This document shows, piece after piece, positions 17,889 to 29,462 of a stretch of 64,000 bases of DNA; the stretch's first letter is position 1; every line of letters begins with the position of its first letter. Made by a program: the position numbers and the translations under genes. The notes below the pieces were generated by a model. The model worked only from the letters and a program-made list of their open reading frames with translations. It was not told the DNA's origin and searched no databases. This DNA is from Astropecten irregularis (lineage: Eukaryota; Echinodermata; Asteroidea; Paxillosida; Astropectinidae), in NCBI GenBank assembly GCA_963971285.1, contig OZ020251.1:2914001-2978000 (forward strand), written 5' to 3'.

Positions 17889-17997
17889 GATTATCGCGTC
17901 AACTTTATTTAATAACTAACCAAAATATTCTAGTAAATAACCTCAATTTTTTTAATAATTTCAGTGAACGTCATTGTAACGTTCTTAAAGTAAGACC
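17889..17997. repeat. Single A unit
   Basis: One A unit with several private changes. It is followed by a C-like linker whose second half is inverted relative to other linkers (AAGATTTTCTTGTCTCCATT), then an ATT run and the first H segment. Confidence 0.8.
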
Positions 17998-18120
17998 GAA
18001 TAAAGCCCAGTAGAAAGATGGGCTAATGCTTAACCCTAAGATTTTCTTGTCTCCATTAATCTGTGGTACCTTTTATCTAAACGTTGCTTAATAAAACAAA
18101 TTATTATTACTATTATTATT

Positions 18121-18246
18121 AAACTGGCAGACCTTTGCCTAGACCAGAAACAAGGAGTGACCCTCTTCACTGGTCTGTCGCAAATGTTGGGGTAACAACG
18201 CCAGGCGGAAAACTGGAGAAGTTCTCCTACCCCTCAAATAACTAAG
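18121..18246. repeat. H segment (stem-loop), first copy
   Basis: First copy of the H segment, preceded by an ATT microsatellite. The core 18131-18187 can fold as ACCTTTGC, CT, AGACCAG, a 22-nt loop, CTGGTCT, GTC, GCAAATGT. In this copy one outer pair is lost; most macro-unit copies read GCAAAGGT and pair fully. No coding or tRNA features. Confidence 0.75.
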
Positions 18247-18292
18247 TTTTTATTTTTTTGAATGTCCTTTTCATGTCTGCATTTTAAATATA

Positions 18293-18402
18293 GATTTATC
18301 GCGTCAACTTTGGTTAATAACTAACCAAAATATTCTAGTAAACAACCTCATTTTTTCTTATAATTTCAGTGAACGTCATTGTTACGTTCTAAAAGTAAGA
18401 CC
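18293..18402. repeat. Single A unit, cut by the following transposon
   Basis: One A unit followed by a few bases of C linker (GAATATAGCC), where the inverted-repeat element begins. Confidence 0.8.
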
Positions 18403-18414
18403 GAATATAGCCCA

Positions 18415-19502
18415 CACTCATAGCCAAACTGGAGTCAAGCTTACCTTTCAAACAGAGTCCAGCAACTATGTCTAAAATCACTCTATTTTAAGAGTCAAAT
18501 GACCTCGCCGAAGAGTCTACTATTACTCCTTCTTAAGAGTCATAATGACTCTCCTGACTCTTTGGAAGAGTAATCGTCTATATTATTTTGAGACTCCCCA
18601 ATGGGATTCATTGACTCCCATAACGAGTCGTATAATGACTCTTTGCTTGGAATCAATGCACTGTTTAAAATGGCCACATGATCGGAAGTGCATTGGGCAG
18701 TTGCAGAAATAAACAGATGATTTTCAATCTTCGATCACAATGGATTTTGAAATCGCAAGTAATCAGAGTATGAGTGTGTGTGACTTATTAGCCTTTACTC
18801 TTAATTATTGGTTTCAAAAACATTAGTTATAAATACCACACAATATGAATTTACACTAGGCCTACCATTTGAACGTTTGCTACAAGTAACGGAGTACTAT
18901 ACTTGTAATTAGGCCTACAATAATTACTGGAACTTAAAGAGTGTTACTAAATACTGCTATAGACTGCTACTTACTAGACTAGGCCTACACTTGAGACTAT
19001 AATACTTAGGCCTATACTACAGTATCACGCCTGACGAAGTTTATGTCAAAGGCCTAGGCTGATTACATGGCATTTCGGTTGATTTACGGATTAACAAGTA
19101 ATGGCTAATAAGTCACACACACTCATACTCTGATTAATTGCGATTAGCGATAATAATTTTCGGATTGACTAACAAAAAATCAGATTTTTACTCCGCCGAT
19201 TTCGGACTGATGTGATACATAACTGCATACGAACTGCGACGACACACAATGGCGGATAGCTTAGTAACGTAGACTGGAGACCAGCCATATCAGTTTCGTT
19301 GTAAAAGAGTCCGGTAACAGACTACAGTAGCAACATAATTTATGCGGTAAAAATTGATACAAGTCTACACGAAGCCCGCCACCGAGTACTCTATCAATGG
19401 AGTCACATTGACTCTACCTCTGTAGTCCACCGACTCTTTGTAAGAGTCTGATGCGATTTACTCTGCTTTAAGAGTCGTTGGAATCCAATTTGGCAATGAG
19501 TG
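18415..19502. mobile_element. Non-autonomous DNA transposon-like element, GAGTC-rich ends
   Basis: The ends are imperfect inverted repeats: CACTCATAGCCAAACTGG on the left, and the complement of CACTCATTGCCAAATTGG on the right. Both subterminal regions are full of GACTC/GAGTC pentamers. A second inverted pair lies inside (18760-18793 against 19103-19136, AGAGTATGAGTGTGTGTGAC). No transposase frame is present. It sits in the C linker: left flank GAATATAGCC and right flank TGTGGTACTTTTTAT are separate pieces of the linker seen intact at 19950-20030, so some linker was lost or rearranged. AATAT on both sides is a possible but unsure duplication. Confidence 0.65.
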
Positions 19503-19565
19503 AATATGTGGTACTTTTTATCAAAATGGTGCTTAATTAACCCAATTATTATTATTATTATTATT

Positions 19566-19691
19566 AAACTGGCAGACCTTTGCCTAGACCAGAAACAAGG
19601 AGTGACCCTCTTCACTGGTCTGTCGCAAAGGTTGGGGTAACAACGCCAGGCGGAAAACTGGATAAGTTCTCCTACCCCTCAAATAACTAAG
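19566..19691. repeat. H segment, second copy
   Basis: Follows an ATT run directly right of the transposon-like element. The stem is fully paired in this copy (GCAAAGGT). Confidence 0.75.
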
Positions 19692-19737
19692 TTTTTATTT
19701 TATTGAATGAAATTTTCATATCTGCATTTTAAATATA

Positions 19738-19945
19738 GATTTATCGCGTCAACTTTGGTTAATATAATAACTAACCAAAATATTCTAGTAAATAACCTCA
19801 ATTTTTCTAATAATTTTCTGCAATTTAAATATAGATTTATCGCGTCAACTTTGGTTAATAACTAACCAAAATATATTCTAGTAAATAACCTCAATTTTTC
19901 TAATAATTTCAGTGAACGTCATTGTAACGTTCTAAAATTAAGACC
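19738..19945. repeat. Two A units (one truncated)
   Basis: First sign of A-unit tandem growth: two units with the join at TAATTTTCTGCAATTTAAA, which shows the second was duplicated together with part of the preceding linker. Confidence 0.8.
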
Positions 19946-20240
19946 GAATATAGCCCAGTAGAAAGATGGGCTAATGCTTAACCCTAAGCTTTTCTTGTCT
20001 CCATTAATCTGTGGTACTTTTTATCTAAATGTTGCTTAATTAACCAAATTATTATTATTCTTATTATTAAACTGGCAGACCTTTGCCTAGACCAGAAACA
20101 AGGAGTGACCCTCTTCACTGGTCTGTCGCAAAGATTGGGGTAACAACGCCAGGCGGAAAACTGGAGAAATTCTCCTACCCCTGAAATAACTTAGTTTTTA
20201 TTTTATTGAATGTATTTTTCATATCTGCATTTTAAATTTA

Positions 20241-21278
20241 GATTTATCGCGTCAACATTGGTTAATAACTAACCAAAATATTCTAGTAAATAACCTAATT
20301 TTTTCTAATAATTTCAGTGAACGTCCTTGTAACGTTCTAAAAGTAAGACCAGATATTATTTATCGCGTCAACTTTGGTTAATAACTAACCAAAATATTCT
20401 AGTAAATAACCTAATTTTTTTTAATAATTTCAGTGAACATCCTTGTAAAGTTCTAAAAGTAAGACCATATATTATTTGTCGCGTCAACTTTGGTTAATAA
20501 CTAACCAAAATATTGTAGTAAATTACCTAAGTTTTTCTAATAATTTCAGTGAACGTCCTTGTAACGTTCTAAAAGTAAGACAAGATATTATTTATCGCGT
20601 CAACTTTGGTTAATAACTAACCAAAATATTCTAGTAAATAACCTAAATTTTTCTAATAATTTCAGTGAACGTCCTTGTAACGTTCTAAAAGTAAGACCAG
20701 ATATTATTTATCGCGTCAACTTTGGTTAATAACTAATCAAAATATTCTAGTAAATAACCTAAATTTTTCTAATAATTTCAGTGAACGTCCTTGTAACGTT
20801 CTAAAAGTAAGACCAGATATTATTTATCGCGTCAACTTTGGTTAATAACTAACCAAAATATTCTAGTAAATAACCTAAATTTTTCTAATAATTTCATTGA
20901 ACGTCCTTGTAACGTTCTAAAAGTAAGACCAGATATTATTTATCGCGTCAACTGCGGTTAAAAACTAACCAAAATATTCTAGTAAATAACCTAAATTTTT
21001 CTAATAATTTCAGTGAACGTCCTTGTAACGTTCTAAAAGTAAGACCAGATATTATTTATCGCGTCAACTTTGGTTAATAACTAACCAAAATATTCTAGTT
21101 AATAACCTAAATTTTCCTAATAATTTCAGTGAACGTCCTTGTAACGTTCTAAAAGTAAGACCAGATATTATTTATCGCGTCAACTTTGGTTAATAACTAA
21201 CCAAAATATTCTAGTAAATAACCTAAATTTTTCTAATAATTTCAGTGAACGTCATTGTAACGTTCTAAAAGAAAGACC
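20241..21278. repeat. A array of U0, about 9 units
   Basis: The first long A array. Left units still resemble the solitary ones; right units match those of the macro-units. Confidence 0.9.
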
Positions 21279-21420
21279 GGATATAACCCAGTAGAAAGAA
21301 GGGATAATGCTTAATGGAGACAAGAAAAAGTGGTAGTAAAAATTACAAACGTAAAAGTTGCACACAAAAGCTATATTCTACGAGGTGCATCTACGCTGCT
21401 TTGCAGTGCTCATTAACGCT

Positions 21421-22040
21421 GCTTCTTGCTGTCTAGTTTAATAAAATTGCATCGAGCATCAAAGGTGCTTCTTGCTGTCTAGTTTAATTAAATTGAATCG
21501 AGCATCAAAGGTGCTTCTTGCTGTCTAGTTTAATAAAATTGAATCGAGCATCAAAGGTGCTTCTTGCTGTCTAGTTTTATTAAATTGCATCGAGCATCAA
21601 AGGTGCTTCTTGCTGTCTAGTTTTATTAAATTGCATCGAGCATCAAAGGTGCTTCTTGCTGTCTAGTTTTATTAAATTGCATCGAGCATCAAAGGTGCTT
21701 CTTGCTGTCTAGTTTTATTAAATTGCATCGAGCATCAAAGGTGCTTCTTGCCATCTAGTTTTATTAAATTGCATCGAGCATCAAAGGTGCTTCTTGCTGT
21801 CTAGTTTTATTAAATTGCATCGAGCATCAAGATCAAAGGTGCTTCTTGCTGTCTAGTTTTATTAAATTGCATCGAGCATCAAAGGTGCTTCTTGCTGTCT
21901 AGTTTTATTAAATTGCATCGAGCATCAAAGGTGCTTCTTGCTGTCTAGTTTTATTAAATTGCATTGAGCATCAAAGGTGCTTCTTGCTGTCTAGTTTTAT
22001 TAAATTGGAACGAGCATCAAAGGTGCTTCTTGCTGTCTAG
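21421..22040. repeat. B array of U0, about 13 units (620 bp)
   Basis: Carries the two position markers found in most macro-units: a GCCATCTAG unit and a later unit with a 6-bp GATCAA insertion. Confidence 0.9.
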
Positions 22041-22088
22041 TTTTATTTTATTGAATGTAATTTTCATGTTTTCATGAAAAAATCACAT

Positions 22089-22166
22089 GCTGGCTCAGGT
22101 GGGATTCGAACCCACGACCTCCTGCTTACTAGTGCAGGTGCCATACCGCTAGGCCACCGTGCTAGC
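22089..22166 (-). tRNA. tRNA-like gene (Thr AGU-like), copy 1
   Basis: 78 nt on the minus strand. The T arm is perfect (GTGGG TTCGAAT CCCAC), the B-box is GGTTCGAATCC and the A-box-like sequence is TGGCCTAGCGG. The anticodon stem CCTGC/GCAGG is perfect, but its loop ACTAGTAA has 8 nt. Dropping the first A leaves CTAGTAA, a normal loop with anticodon AGU. The acceptor arms GCTAGCA and AGCCAGC pair at 5 of 7 positions and the D arm is unclear. TTTTTT lies 6 nt past the 3' end (22082-22077). Probably a tRNA-derived Pol III unit, not a proven working tRNA. Confidence 0.6.
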
Positions 22167-22239
22167 TGGGGTCTGCGGGGTGAATCGAATCCAGTATCGC
22201 GGCGAGTACCGCACTGCATACTTGAAAATGAAAAAGTTT

Positions 22240-22670
22240 TTGATGGAAGAGTTCATGAACGGAACAAAGAACAGAACGTGGAATGGAACCAAGAACGAAA
22301 CATGGAACGGAACGTGGATTGGAACACAGAACAAAATGTAGAAAAAACACAGAACGGAACACAGAGTGGAACGCAGAAAGGGATGCACAACAGAATGCAC
22401 GACGGAATACAGAACATTTGAACGCGGAGCGGAACGCAGTATACGGAATGCACAGATCGGAACGAGATTAGAACACGGATATCGGATAATGAAGCACGAA
22501 AAAAACACGGGATGACACATGCAGAATAATCGCTACCTTCCGCATCCCATTCCTCTTCCCATTCTACGTTCAGTTCCGTGTTTAATTCCACCTTCTGCTC
22601 CAAGATCTTTTCCAAGATTCGTTCCAAGTACCGTTAAAAGTTCCATTCCACGATTTGTTCCATCTACCAT
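22240..22670. repeat. E segment: GGAAC/GTTCC imperfect foldback
   Basis: The left part (about 22258-22500) is dense in GGAAC and GAAC words; the right part (about 22545-22665) is dense in GTTCC and TTCC. They are imperfect complements, sharing for example CGTGGAATGGAAC (left, 22274) with its complement near 22643. The word bias leaves several frames open on both strands, which explains the 60-124-residue open frames; these have no family features and I do not call them genes. Copies lie in all macro-units except the deleted one. Confidence 0.75.
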
Positions 22671-23252
22671 TCATTGACTCTTTCATCACTACCTTATTCA
22701 TCTCCATGGGGGCCTATGTCAATAAACCTGGTAGCAGTCTACGTCCAAGCGAAAAGACCGCTAAGCCCGATAGACAGCCTACTTCCCGGTGGAAAGACCG
22801 GTAAGCCCAGTAGATAGGACTCTTCCCGGCAGTAAGACCGGATTAGCCCAGTAGAAAGATTGGCTTATGCCTAATGGAGACAAGAAAAGCTTGCTAGTAA
22901 AAATTACAAACGTAAAAGTTGCACGCAAGAGCTATATTCTACGAGTTGCATCTACGCTGCTTTGCATTGCTCACTAACGCTGCTTACTTAGTTCTAGAAG
23001 GAATAGAGAAAGTTAGAGAGCAGCAGACATCAGAGAAAAGACTGATGTTTAATGATTCTACTGCTTCACCTTATTATTATTAAACTGGCAGACCTTTGCC
23101 TAGACCAGAAACAAGGAGTGACCCTCTTCACTGGTCTGTCGCAAAGGTTGGGGTAACAACGCCAGGCGGAAAACTGGATAAGTTCTCCTACCCCTCAAAT
23201 AACTAAGTTTTTATTTTATTGAATGAAATTTTCATATCTGCATTTTAAATAT

Positions 23253-25219
23253 AGATTTATCGCGTAAACTTTGGTTAATAACTAACCAAAATAATCTAGT
23301 AAATAACCTAAAATTTTCTAATAATTTAAGTGAACGTCCTTGTAACGTTCTAAAAGTAAGACCAGATATTATTTATCGCGTCAACTTTGGTTAATAACTA
23401 ACCAAAATATTCTAGTAAATAACCTAACATTTTCTAATAATTTAAGTGAACGTCCTTGTAACGTTCTAAAAGTAAGACCAGACATTATTTATCGCGTCAA
23501 CTTTGGTTAATAACTAACCAAAATATTCTAGTTAATAACCTAAATATTTCTAATAATTTCAGTGAACGTCCTTGTAACGTTCTAAAAGTAAGACCCGATA
23601 TTATTTATCGCGTCAACTTTGGTTAATAACTAACCAAAATATTCTAGTAAATAGCCTAAATTTTTCTAATAGTTTCAGTGAACGTCCTTGTAACGTTCTA
23701 AAAGTAAGACCAGATATTATTTATCGCGTCAACTTTGATTAATAACTAACCAAAATATTCTAGTAAATAACCTAAATTTTTCTAATAATTTCAGTGAACG
23801 TCCTTGTAACGTTCTAAAAGTAAGATCAGACATTATTTATCGCGTCAACTTTGGTTAATAACTAACCAAAATATTCTAGTAAATAACCTAAATATTACTA
23901 ATAATTTCAGTGAACGTCCTTGTAACGTTCTAAAAGTAAGACCAGATATTATTTATCGCGTCAACTTTGGTTAATAACTAACCAAAATATTCTAATAAAT
24001 AACCTAAATTTTTCTCATAATTTTAGTGAACGTCCTTGTAACGTTCTAAAAGTAAGACCAGATATTATTTATCGCGTCAACTTTGGTTAATAACTAACCA
24101 AAATAATCTAGTAAATAACCTAAAATTTTCTAATAATTTAAGTGAACGTCCTTGTAACGTTCTAAAAGTAAGACCAGATATTATTTATCGCGTCAACTTT
24201 GGTTAATAACTAACCAAAATATTCTAGTAAATAACCTAAATTTTTCTAATAATTTCAGTGAACTCTCTTGTAACGTTCTAAAAGTAAGACCAGATATTAT
24301 TTATCGCGTCAACTTTGGTTAATAACTAACCAAAATATTCTAGTAAATAGCCTAAATTTTTCTAATAATTTCAGTGAACGTCCTTGTAACGTTCTAAAAG
24401 TAAGATCAGACATTATTTATCGCGTCAACTTTGGTTAATAACTAACCAAAATATTCTAGTAAATAACCTAACATTTTCTAATAATTTAAGTGAACGTCCT
24501 TGTAAAGTTCTAAAAGTAAGACCAGACATTATTTATTGCGTCAACTTTGGTTAATAACTAACCAAAATATTCTAGTAAATAACCTAAATTTTTCTAATAA
24601 TTTCAGTGAACGTCCTTGTAACGTTCTAAAAGTAAGACCAGATATTATTTATCGCGTCAACTGCGGTTAAAAACTAACCAAAATATTCTAGTAAATAACC
24701 TAAATTTTTCTAATAATTTCAGTGAACGTCCTTGTAACGTTCTAAAAGTAAGACCAGATTTTATTTATCGCGTCAACTTTGGTTAATAACTAACCAAAAT
24801 ATTCTAGTTAATAACCTAAATTTTCCTTATAATTTCAGTGAACGTCCTTGTAACGTTCTAAAAGTAAGACCAGATATTATCTATCTCGTCAACTTTGGTT
24901 AATAACTAACCAAAATATTCTAGTAAATAACCTAAATTTTTCTAATAATTTCAGTGAACGTCCTTGTTACGTTCTAAAAGTAAGACCAGATATTATTTAT
25001 CGCGTCAACTTTGGTTAATAACTAACCAAAATATTCTAGTAAATAACCTAAATTTTTCTAATAATTTCAGTGAACGTCATTGTAACGTTCTAAAAGAAAG
25101 ACCAGATATTATTTATCGCGTCAACTTTGGTTAATAACTAACCGAAATATTCTAGTAAATAACCTAAATTTTTCTAATAATTTCAGTGAACGTCATTGTA
25201 ACGTTCTAAAAGAAAGACC
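23253..25219. repeat. A array of U1, about 17 units
   Basis: About 350 bp (three units) longer than the 1,618-bp length shared by U4, U8 and U10. Contains GCGGTTAAAAAC and CAGATTTTATT variants shared with U2. Confidence 0.9.
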
Positions 25220-25361
25220 GGATATAACCCAGTAGAAAGAAGGGATAATGCTTAATGGAGACAAGAAAAAGTGGTAGTAAAAATTACAAACGTAAAAGTT
25301 GCACACAAAAGCTATATTCTACGAGGTGCATCTACGCTGCTTTGCAGTGCTCATTAACGCT

Positions 25362-25978
25362 GCTTCTTGCTGTCTAGTTTTATTAAATTGCATCGAGCAT
25401 CAAAGGTGCTTCTTGCTGTCTAGTTTAATTAAATTGAATCGAGCATCAAAGGTGCTTCTTGCTGTCTAGTTTAATAAAATTGAATCGAGCATCAAAGGTG
25501 CTTCTTGCTGTCTAGTTTTATTAAATTGCATCGAGCATCAAAGGTGCTTCTTGCTGTCTAGTTTTATTAAATTGCATCGAGCATCAAAGGTGCTTCTTGC
25601 TGTCTAGTTTGATTAAATTGCATCGAGCATCAAAGGTGCTTCTTGCTGTCTAGTTTTATTAAATTGCATCGAGCAAAGGTGCTTCTTGCCATCTAGTTTT
25701 ATTAAATTGCATCGAGCATCAAAGGTGCTTCTTGCTGTCTAGTTTTATTAAATTGCATCGAGCATCAAGATCAAAGGTGCTTCTTGCTGTCTAGTTTTAT
25801 TAAATTGCATCGAGCATCAAAGGTGCTTCTTGCTGTCTAGTTTTATTAAATTGCATCGAGCATCAAAGGTGCTTCTTGCTGTCTAGTTTTATTAAATTGC
25901 ATTGAGCATCAAAGGTGCTTCTTGCTGTCTAGTTTTATTAAATTGCAACGAGCATCAAAGGTGCTTCTTGCTGTCTAG
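25362..25978. repeat. B array of U1 (617 bp)
   Basis: Carries GTTTGATTAAAT and a shortened GAGCAAAGGTGC unit, both shared only with U2. Confidence 0.9.
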
Positions 25979-26026
25979 TTTTATTTTATTGAATGTAATT
26001 TTCATGTTTTCATGAAAAAATCACAT

Positions 26027-26104
26027 GCTGGCTCAGGTGGGATTCGAACCCATGACCTCCTGCTTACTAGTGCAGGTGCCATACCGCTAGGCCACCGTGC
26101 TAGC
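26027..26104 (-). tRNA. tRNA-like gene, copy 2 (T-stem change)
   Basis: Like copy 1 except that the T stem reads ATGGG instead of GTGGG, so its first pair is lost. The same change is in the next copy only. Confidence 0.5.
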
Positions 26105-27191
26105 TGGGGTCTGCGGGGTGAATCGAATCCAGTATCGCGGCGAGTACCGCACTGCATACTTGAAAATGAAAAAGTTTTTGATGAAAGAGTTCATGAACGG
26201 AACAAAGAACACAACGTGGAATGGAACCAAGAACGAAACATGGAACGGAACGTGGATTGGAACACAGAACAAAATGTAGAAAAAACACAGAACGGAACAC
26301 AGAGTGGAACGCAGAAAGGGATGCACAACAGAATGCACGACGGAATACAGAACATTTGAACGCGGAGCGGAACGCAGTATACGGAATGCACAGATCGGAA
26401 CGAGATTAGAACACGGATATCGGATAATGAAGCACGAAAAAAACACGGGATGACACATGCAGAATAATCGCTACCTTCCGCATCCCATTCCTCTTCCCAT
26501 TCTACGTTCAGTTCCGTGTTTAATTCCACCTTCTGCTCCAAGATCTTTTCCAAGATTCGTTCCAAGTACCGTTAAAAGTTCCATTCCACGATTTGTTCCA
26601 TCTACCATTCATTGACTCTTTCATCACTACCTTATTCATCTCCATGGGGGCCTATGTCAATAAACCTGGTAGCAGTCTACGTCCAAGCGAAAAGACCGCT
26701 AAGCCCGGTAGACAGCCTACTTCCCGGTGGAAAGACCGGTAAGCCCAGTAGATAGGACTCTTCCCGGCAGTAAGACCGGATGAGCCCAGTAGAAAGATTG
26801 GCTTATGCCTAATGGAGACAAGAAAAGCTTGCTAGTAAAAATTACAAACGTAAAAGTTGCACGCAAGAGCTATATTCTACGAGTTGCATCTACGCTGCTT
26901 TGCATTGCTCACTAACGCTGCTTACTTAGTTCTAGAAGGAATAGAGAAAGTTAGAGAGCAGCAGACATCAGAGAAAAGACTGATGTTTAATGATTCTACT
27001 GCTTCACATTATTATTATTAAACTGGCAGACCTTTGCCTAGACCAGAAACAAGGAGTGACCCTCTTCACTGGTCTGTCGCAAAGGTTGGGGTAACAACGC
27101 CAGGCGGAAAACTGGATAAGTTCTCCTACCCCTCAAATAACTAAGTTTTTATTTTATTGAATGAAATTTTCATATCTGCATTTTAAATATA

Positions 27192-28578
27192 GATTTATCG
27201 CGTCATTTTTGGTTAATAACTAACCAAAATAATCTAGTAAATAACCTAAAATTTTCTAATAATTTAAGTGAACGTCCTTGTAACGTTCTAAAAGTAAGAC
27301 CAGATATTATTTATCGCGTCAACTTTGGTTAATAACTAACCAAAATATTCTAGTAAATAGCCTAAATTTTTCTAATAATTTCAGTGAACGTCCTTGTAAC
27401 GTTCTAAAAGTAAGACCAGATATTATTTATCGCGTCAACTTTGATTAATAACTAACCAAAATATTCTAGTAAATAACCTAAATTTTTCTAATAATTTCAG
27501 TGAACGTCCTTGTAACGTTCTAAAAGTAAGACCAGATATTATTTATCGCGTCAACTTTGGTTAATAACTAACCAAAATATTCTAGTAAATAACCTAAATT
27601 TTTCTAATAATTTCAGTGAACGTCCTTGTAACGTTCTAAAAGTAAGATCAGACATTATTTATCGCGTCAACTTTGGTTAATAACTAACCAAAATATTCTA
27701 GTAAATAACCTAACATTTTCTAATAATTTAAGTGAACGTCCTTGTAAAGTTCTAAAAGTAAGACCAGACATTATTTATTGCGTCAACTTTGGTTAATAAC
27801 TAACCAAAATATTCTAGTAAATAACCTAAATTTTTCTAATAATTTCAGTGAACGTCCTTGTAACGTTCTAAAAGTAAGACCAGATATTATTTATCGCGTC
27901 AACTGCGGTTAAAAACTAACCTAAATATTCTAGTAAATAACCTAAATTTTTCTAATAATTTCAGTGAACGTCCTTGTAACGTTCTAAAAGTAAGACCAGA
28001 TTTTATTTATCGCGTCAACTTTGGTTAATAACTAACCAAAATATTCTAGTAAATAACCTAAATTTTTCTAATTATTTCAGTGAACGTCCTTGTAACGTTC
28101 TAAAAGTAAGACCAGATATTATTTATCGCGTCAACTTTGGTTAATAACTAACCAAAATATTCTAGTTAATAACCTAAATTTTCCTTATAATTTCAGTGAA
28201 CGTCCTTGTAACGTTCTAAAAGTAAGACCAGATATTATCTATCTCGTCAACTTTGGTTAATAACTAACCAAAATATTCTAGTAAATAACCTAAATTTTTC
28301 TAATAATTTCAGTGAACGTCCTTGTTACGTTCTAAAAGTAAGACCAGATATTATTTATCGCGTCAACTTTGGTTAATAACTAACCAAAATATTCTAGTAA
28401 ATAACCTAAATTTTTCTAATAATTTCAGTGAACGTCATTGTAACGTTCTAAAAGAAAGACCAGATATTATTTATCGCGTCAACTTTGGTTAATAACTAAC
28501 CGAAATATTCTAGTAAATAACCTAAATTTTTCTAATAATTTCAGTGAACGTCATTGTAACGTTCTAAAAGAAAGACCG
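27192..28578. repeat. A array of U2, about 12 units
   Basis: Two units shorter than the 1,618-bp class. Its right half closely follows that of U1. Confidence 0.9.
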
Positions 28579-28719
28579 GATATAACCCAGTAGAAAGAAG
28601 GGATAATGCTTAATGGAGACAAGAAAAAGTGGTAGTAAAAATTACAAACGTAAAAGTTGCACACAAAAGCTATATTCTACGAGGTGCATCTACGCTGCTT
28701 TGCAGTGCTCATTAACGCT

Positions 28720-29336
28720 GCTTCTTGCTGTCTAGTTTTATTAAATTGCATCGAGCATCAAAGGTGCTTCTTGCTGTCTAGTTTAATTAAATTGAATCGA
28801 GCATCAAAGGTGCTTCTTGCTGTCTAGTTTAATAAAATTGAATCGAGCATCAAAGGTGCTTCTTGCTGTCTAGTTTTATTAAATTGCATCGAGCATCAAA
28901 GGTGCTTCTTGCTGTCTAGTTTTATTAAATTGCATCGAGCATCAAAGGTGCTTCTTGCTGTCTAGTTTGATTAAATTGCATCGAGCATCAAAGGTGCTTC
29001 TTGCTGTCTAGTTTTATTAAATTGCATCGAGCAAAGGTGCTTCTTGCCATCTAGTTTTATTAAATTGCATCGAGCATCAAAGGTGCTTCTTGCTGTCTAG
29101 TTTTATTAAATTGCATCGAGCATCAAGATCAAAGGTGCTTCTTGCTGTCTAGTTTTATTAAATTGCATCGAGCATCAAAGGTGCTTCTTGCTGTCTAGTT
29201 TTATTAAATTGCATCGAGCATCAAAGGTGCTTCTTGCTGTCTAGTTTTATTAAATTGCATTGAGCATCAAAGGTGCTTCTTGCTGTCTAGTTTTATTAAA
29301 TTGCAACGAGCATCAAAGGTGCTTCTTGCTGTCTAG
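28720..29336. repeat. B array of U2 (617 bp)
   Basis: Same length and same shortened unit as the U1 array, supporting a very recent duplication of U1 and U2. Confidence 0.9.
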
Positions 29337-29384
29337 TTTTATTTTATTGAATGTAATTTTCATGTTTTCATGAAAAAATCACAT

Positions 29385-29462
29385 GCTGGCTCAGGTGGGA
29401 TTCGAACCCATGACCTCCTGCTTACTAGTGCAGGTGCCATACCGCTAGGCCACCGTGCTAGC
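29385..29462 (-). tRNA. tRNA-like gene, copy 3 (T-stem change)
   Basis: Identical in class to copy 2, with the same lost T-stem pair. T6 terminator present. Confidence 0.5.

Larger units (their letters stand above)
20069..23081. repeat. Macro-unit U0 (3,013 bp)
   Basis: First complete macro-unit: H at 20069, A array 20241-21278, C linker 21279-21420, B array 21421-22040, tRNA-like gene 22089-22166, foldback E 22240-22670, F spacer and C-like tail to 23070, then an ATT run. It differs from the others by GATGGAAGAG at 22241 and a GCCCGATAGAC F motif. Its H stem has one broken pair (GCAAAGAT). Confidence 0.9.
23082..27019. repeat. Macro-unit U1 (3,938 bp)
   Basis: H 23082, A 23253-25219, B 25362-25978, tRNA-like 26027-26104, E 26178-26608, F about 26690-26800. 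The A array starts with the GCGTAAACTTTGG variant, shared with U4 and U5. Confidence 0.9.

Noticed and set aside
18411..19507. AATAT as the target-site duplication of the GAGTC-rich element
   Set aside because: It does not abut the left inverted repeat (AGCCCA intervenes), and short AT words recur by chance here.
22167..22225. A second tRNA-like T arm (GGATTCGATTC, minus strand) just upstream of each tRNA-like gene
   Set aside because: It has an inserted base and no pairing stem or A box, so the likeness is too weak to call.
22074..22627. Open frames of 60-124 codons over the tRNA-like and E parts, repeated in every macro-unit on both strands
   Set aside because: They are shadows of the tRNA-like sequence and of stop-poor GGAAC words. 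Several frames are open at once on both strands, and their conservation is explained by recent unit duplication.
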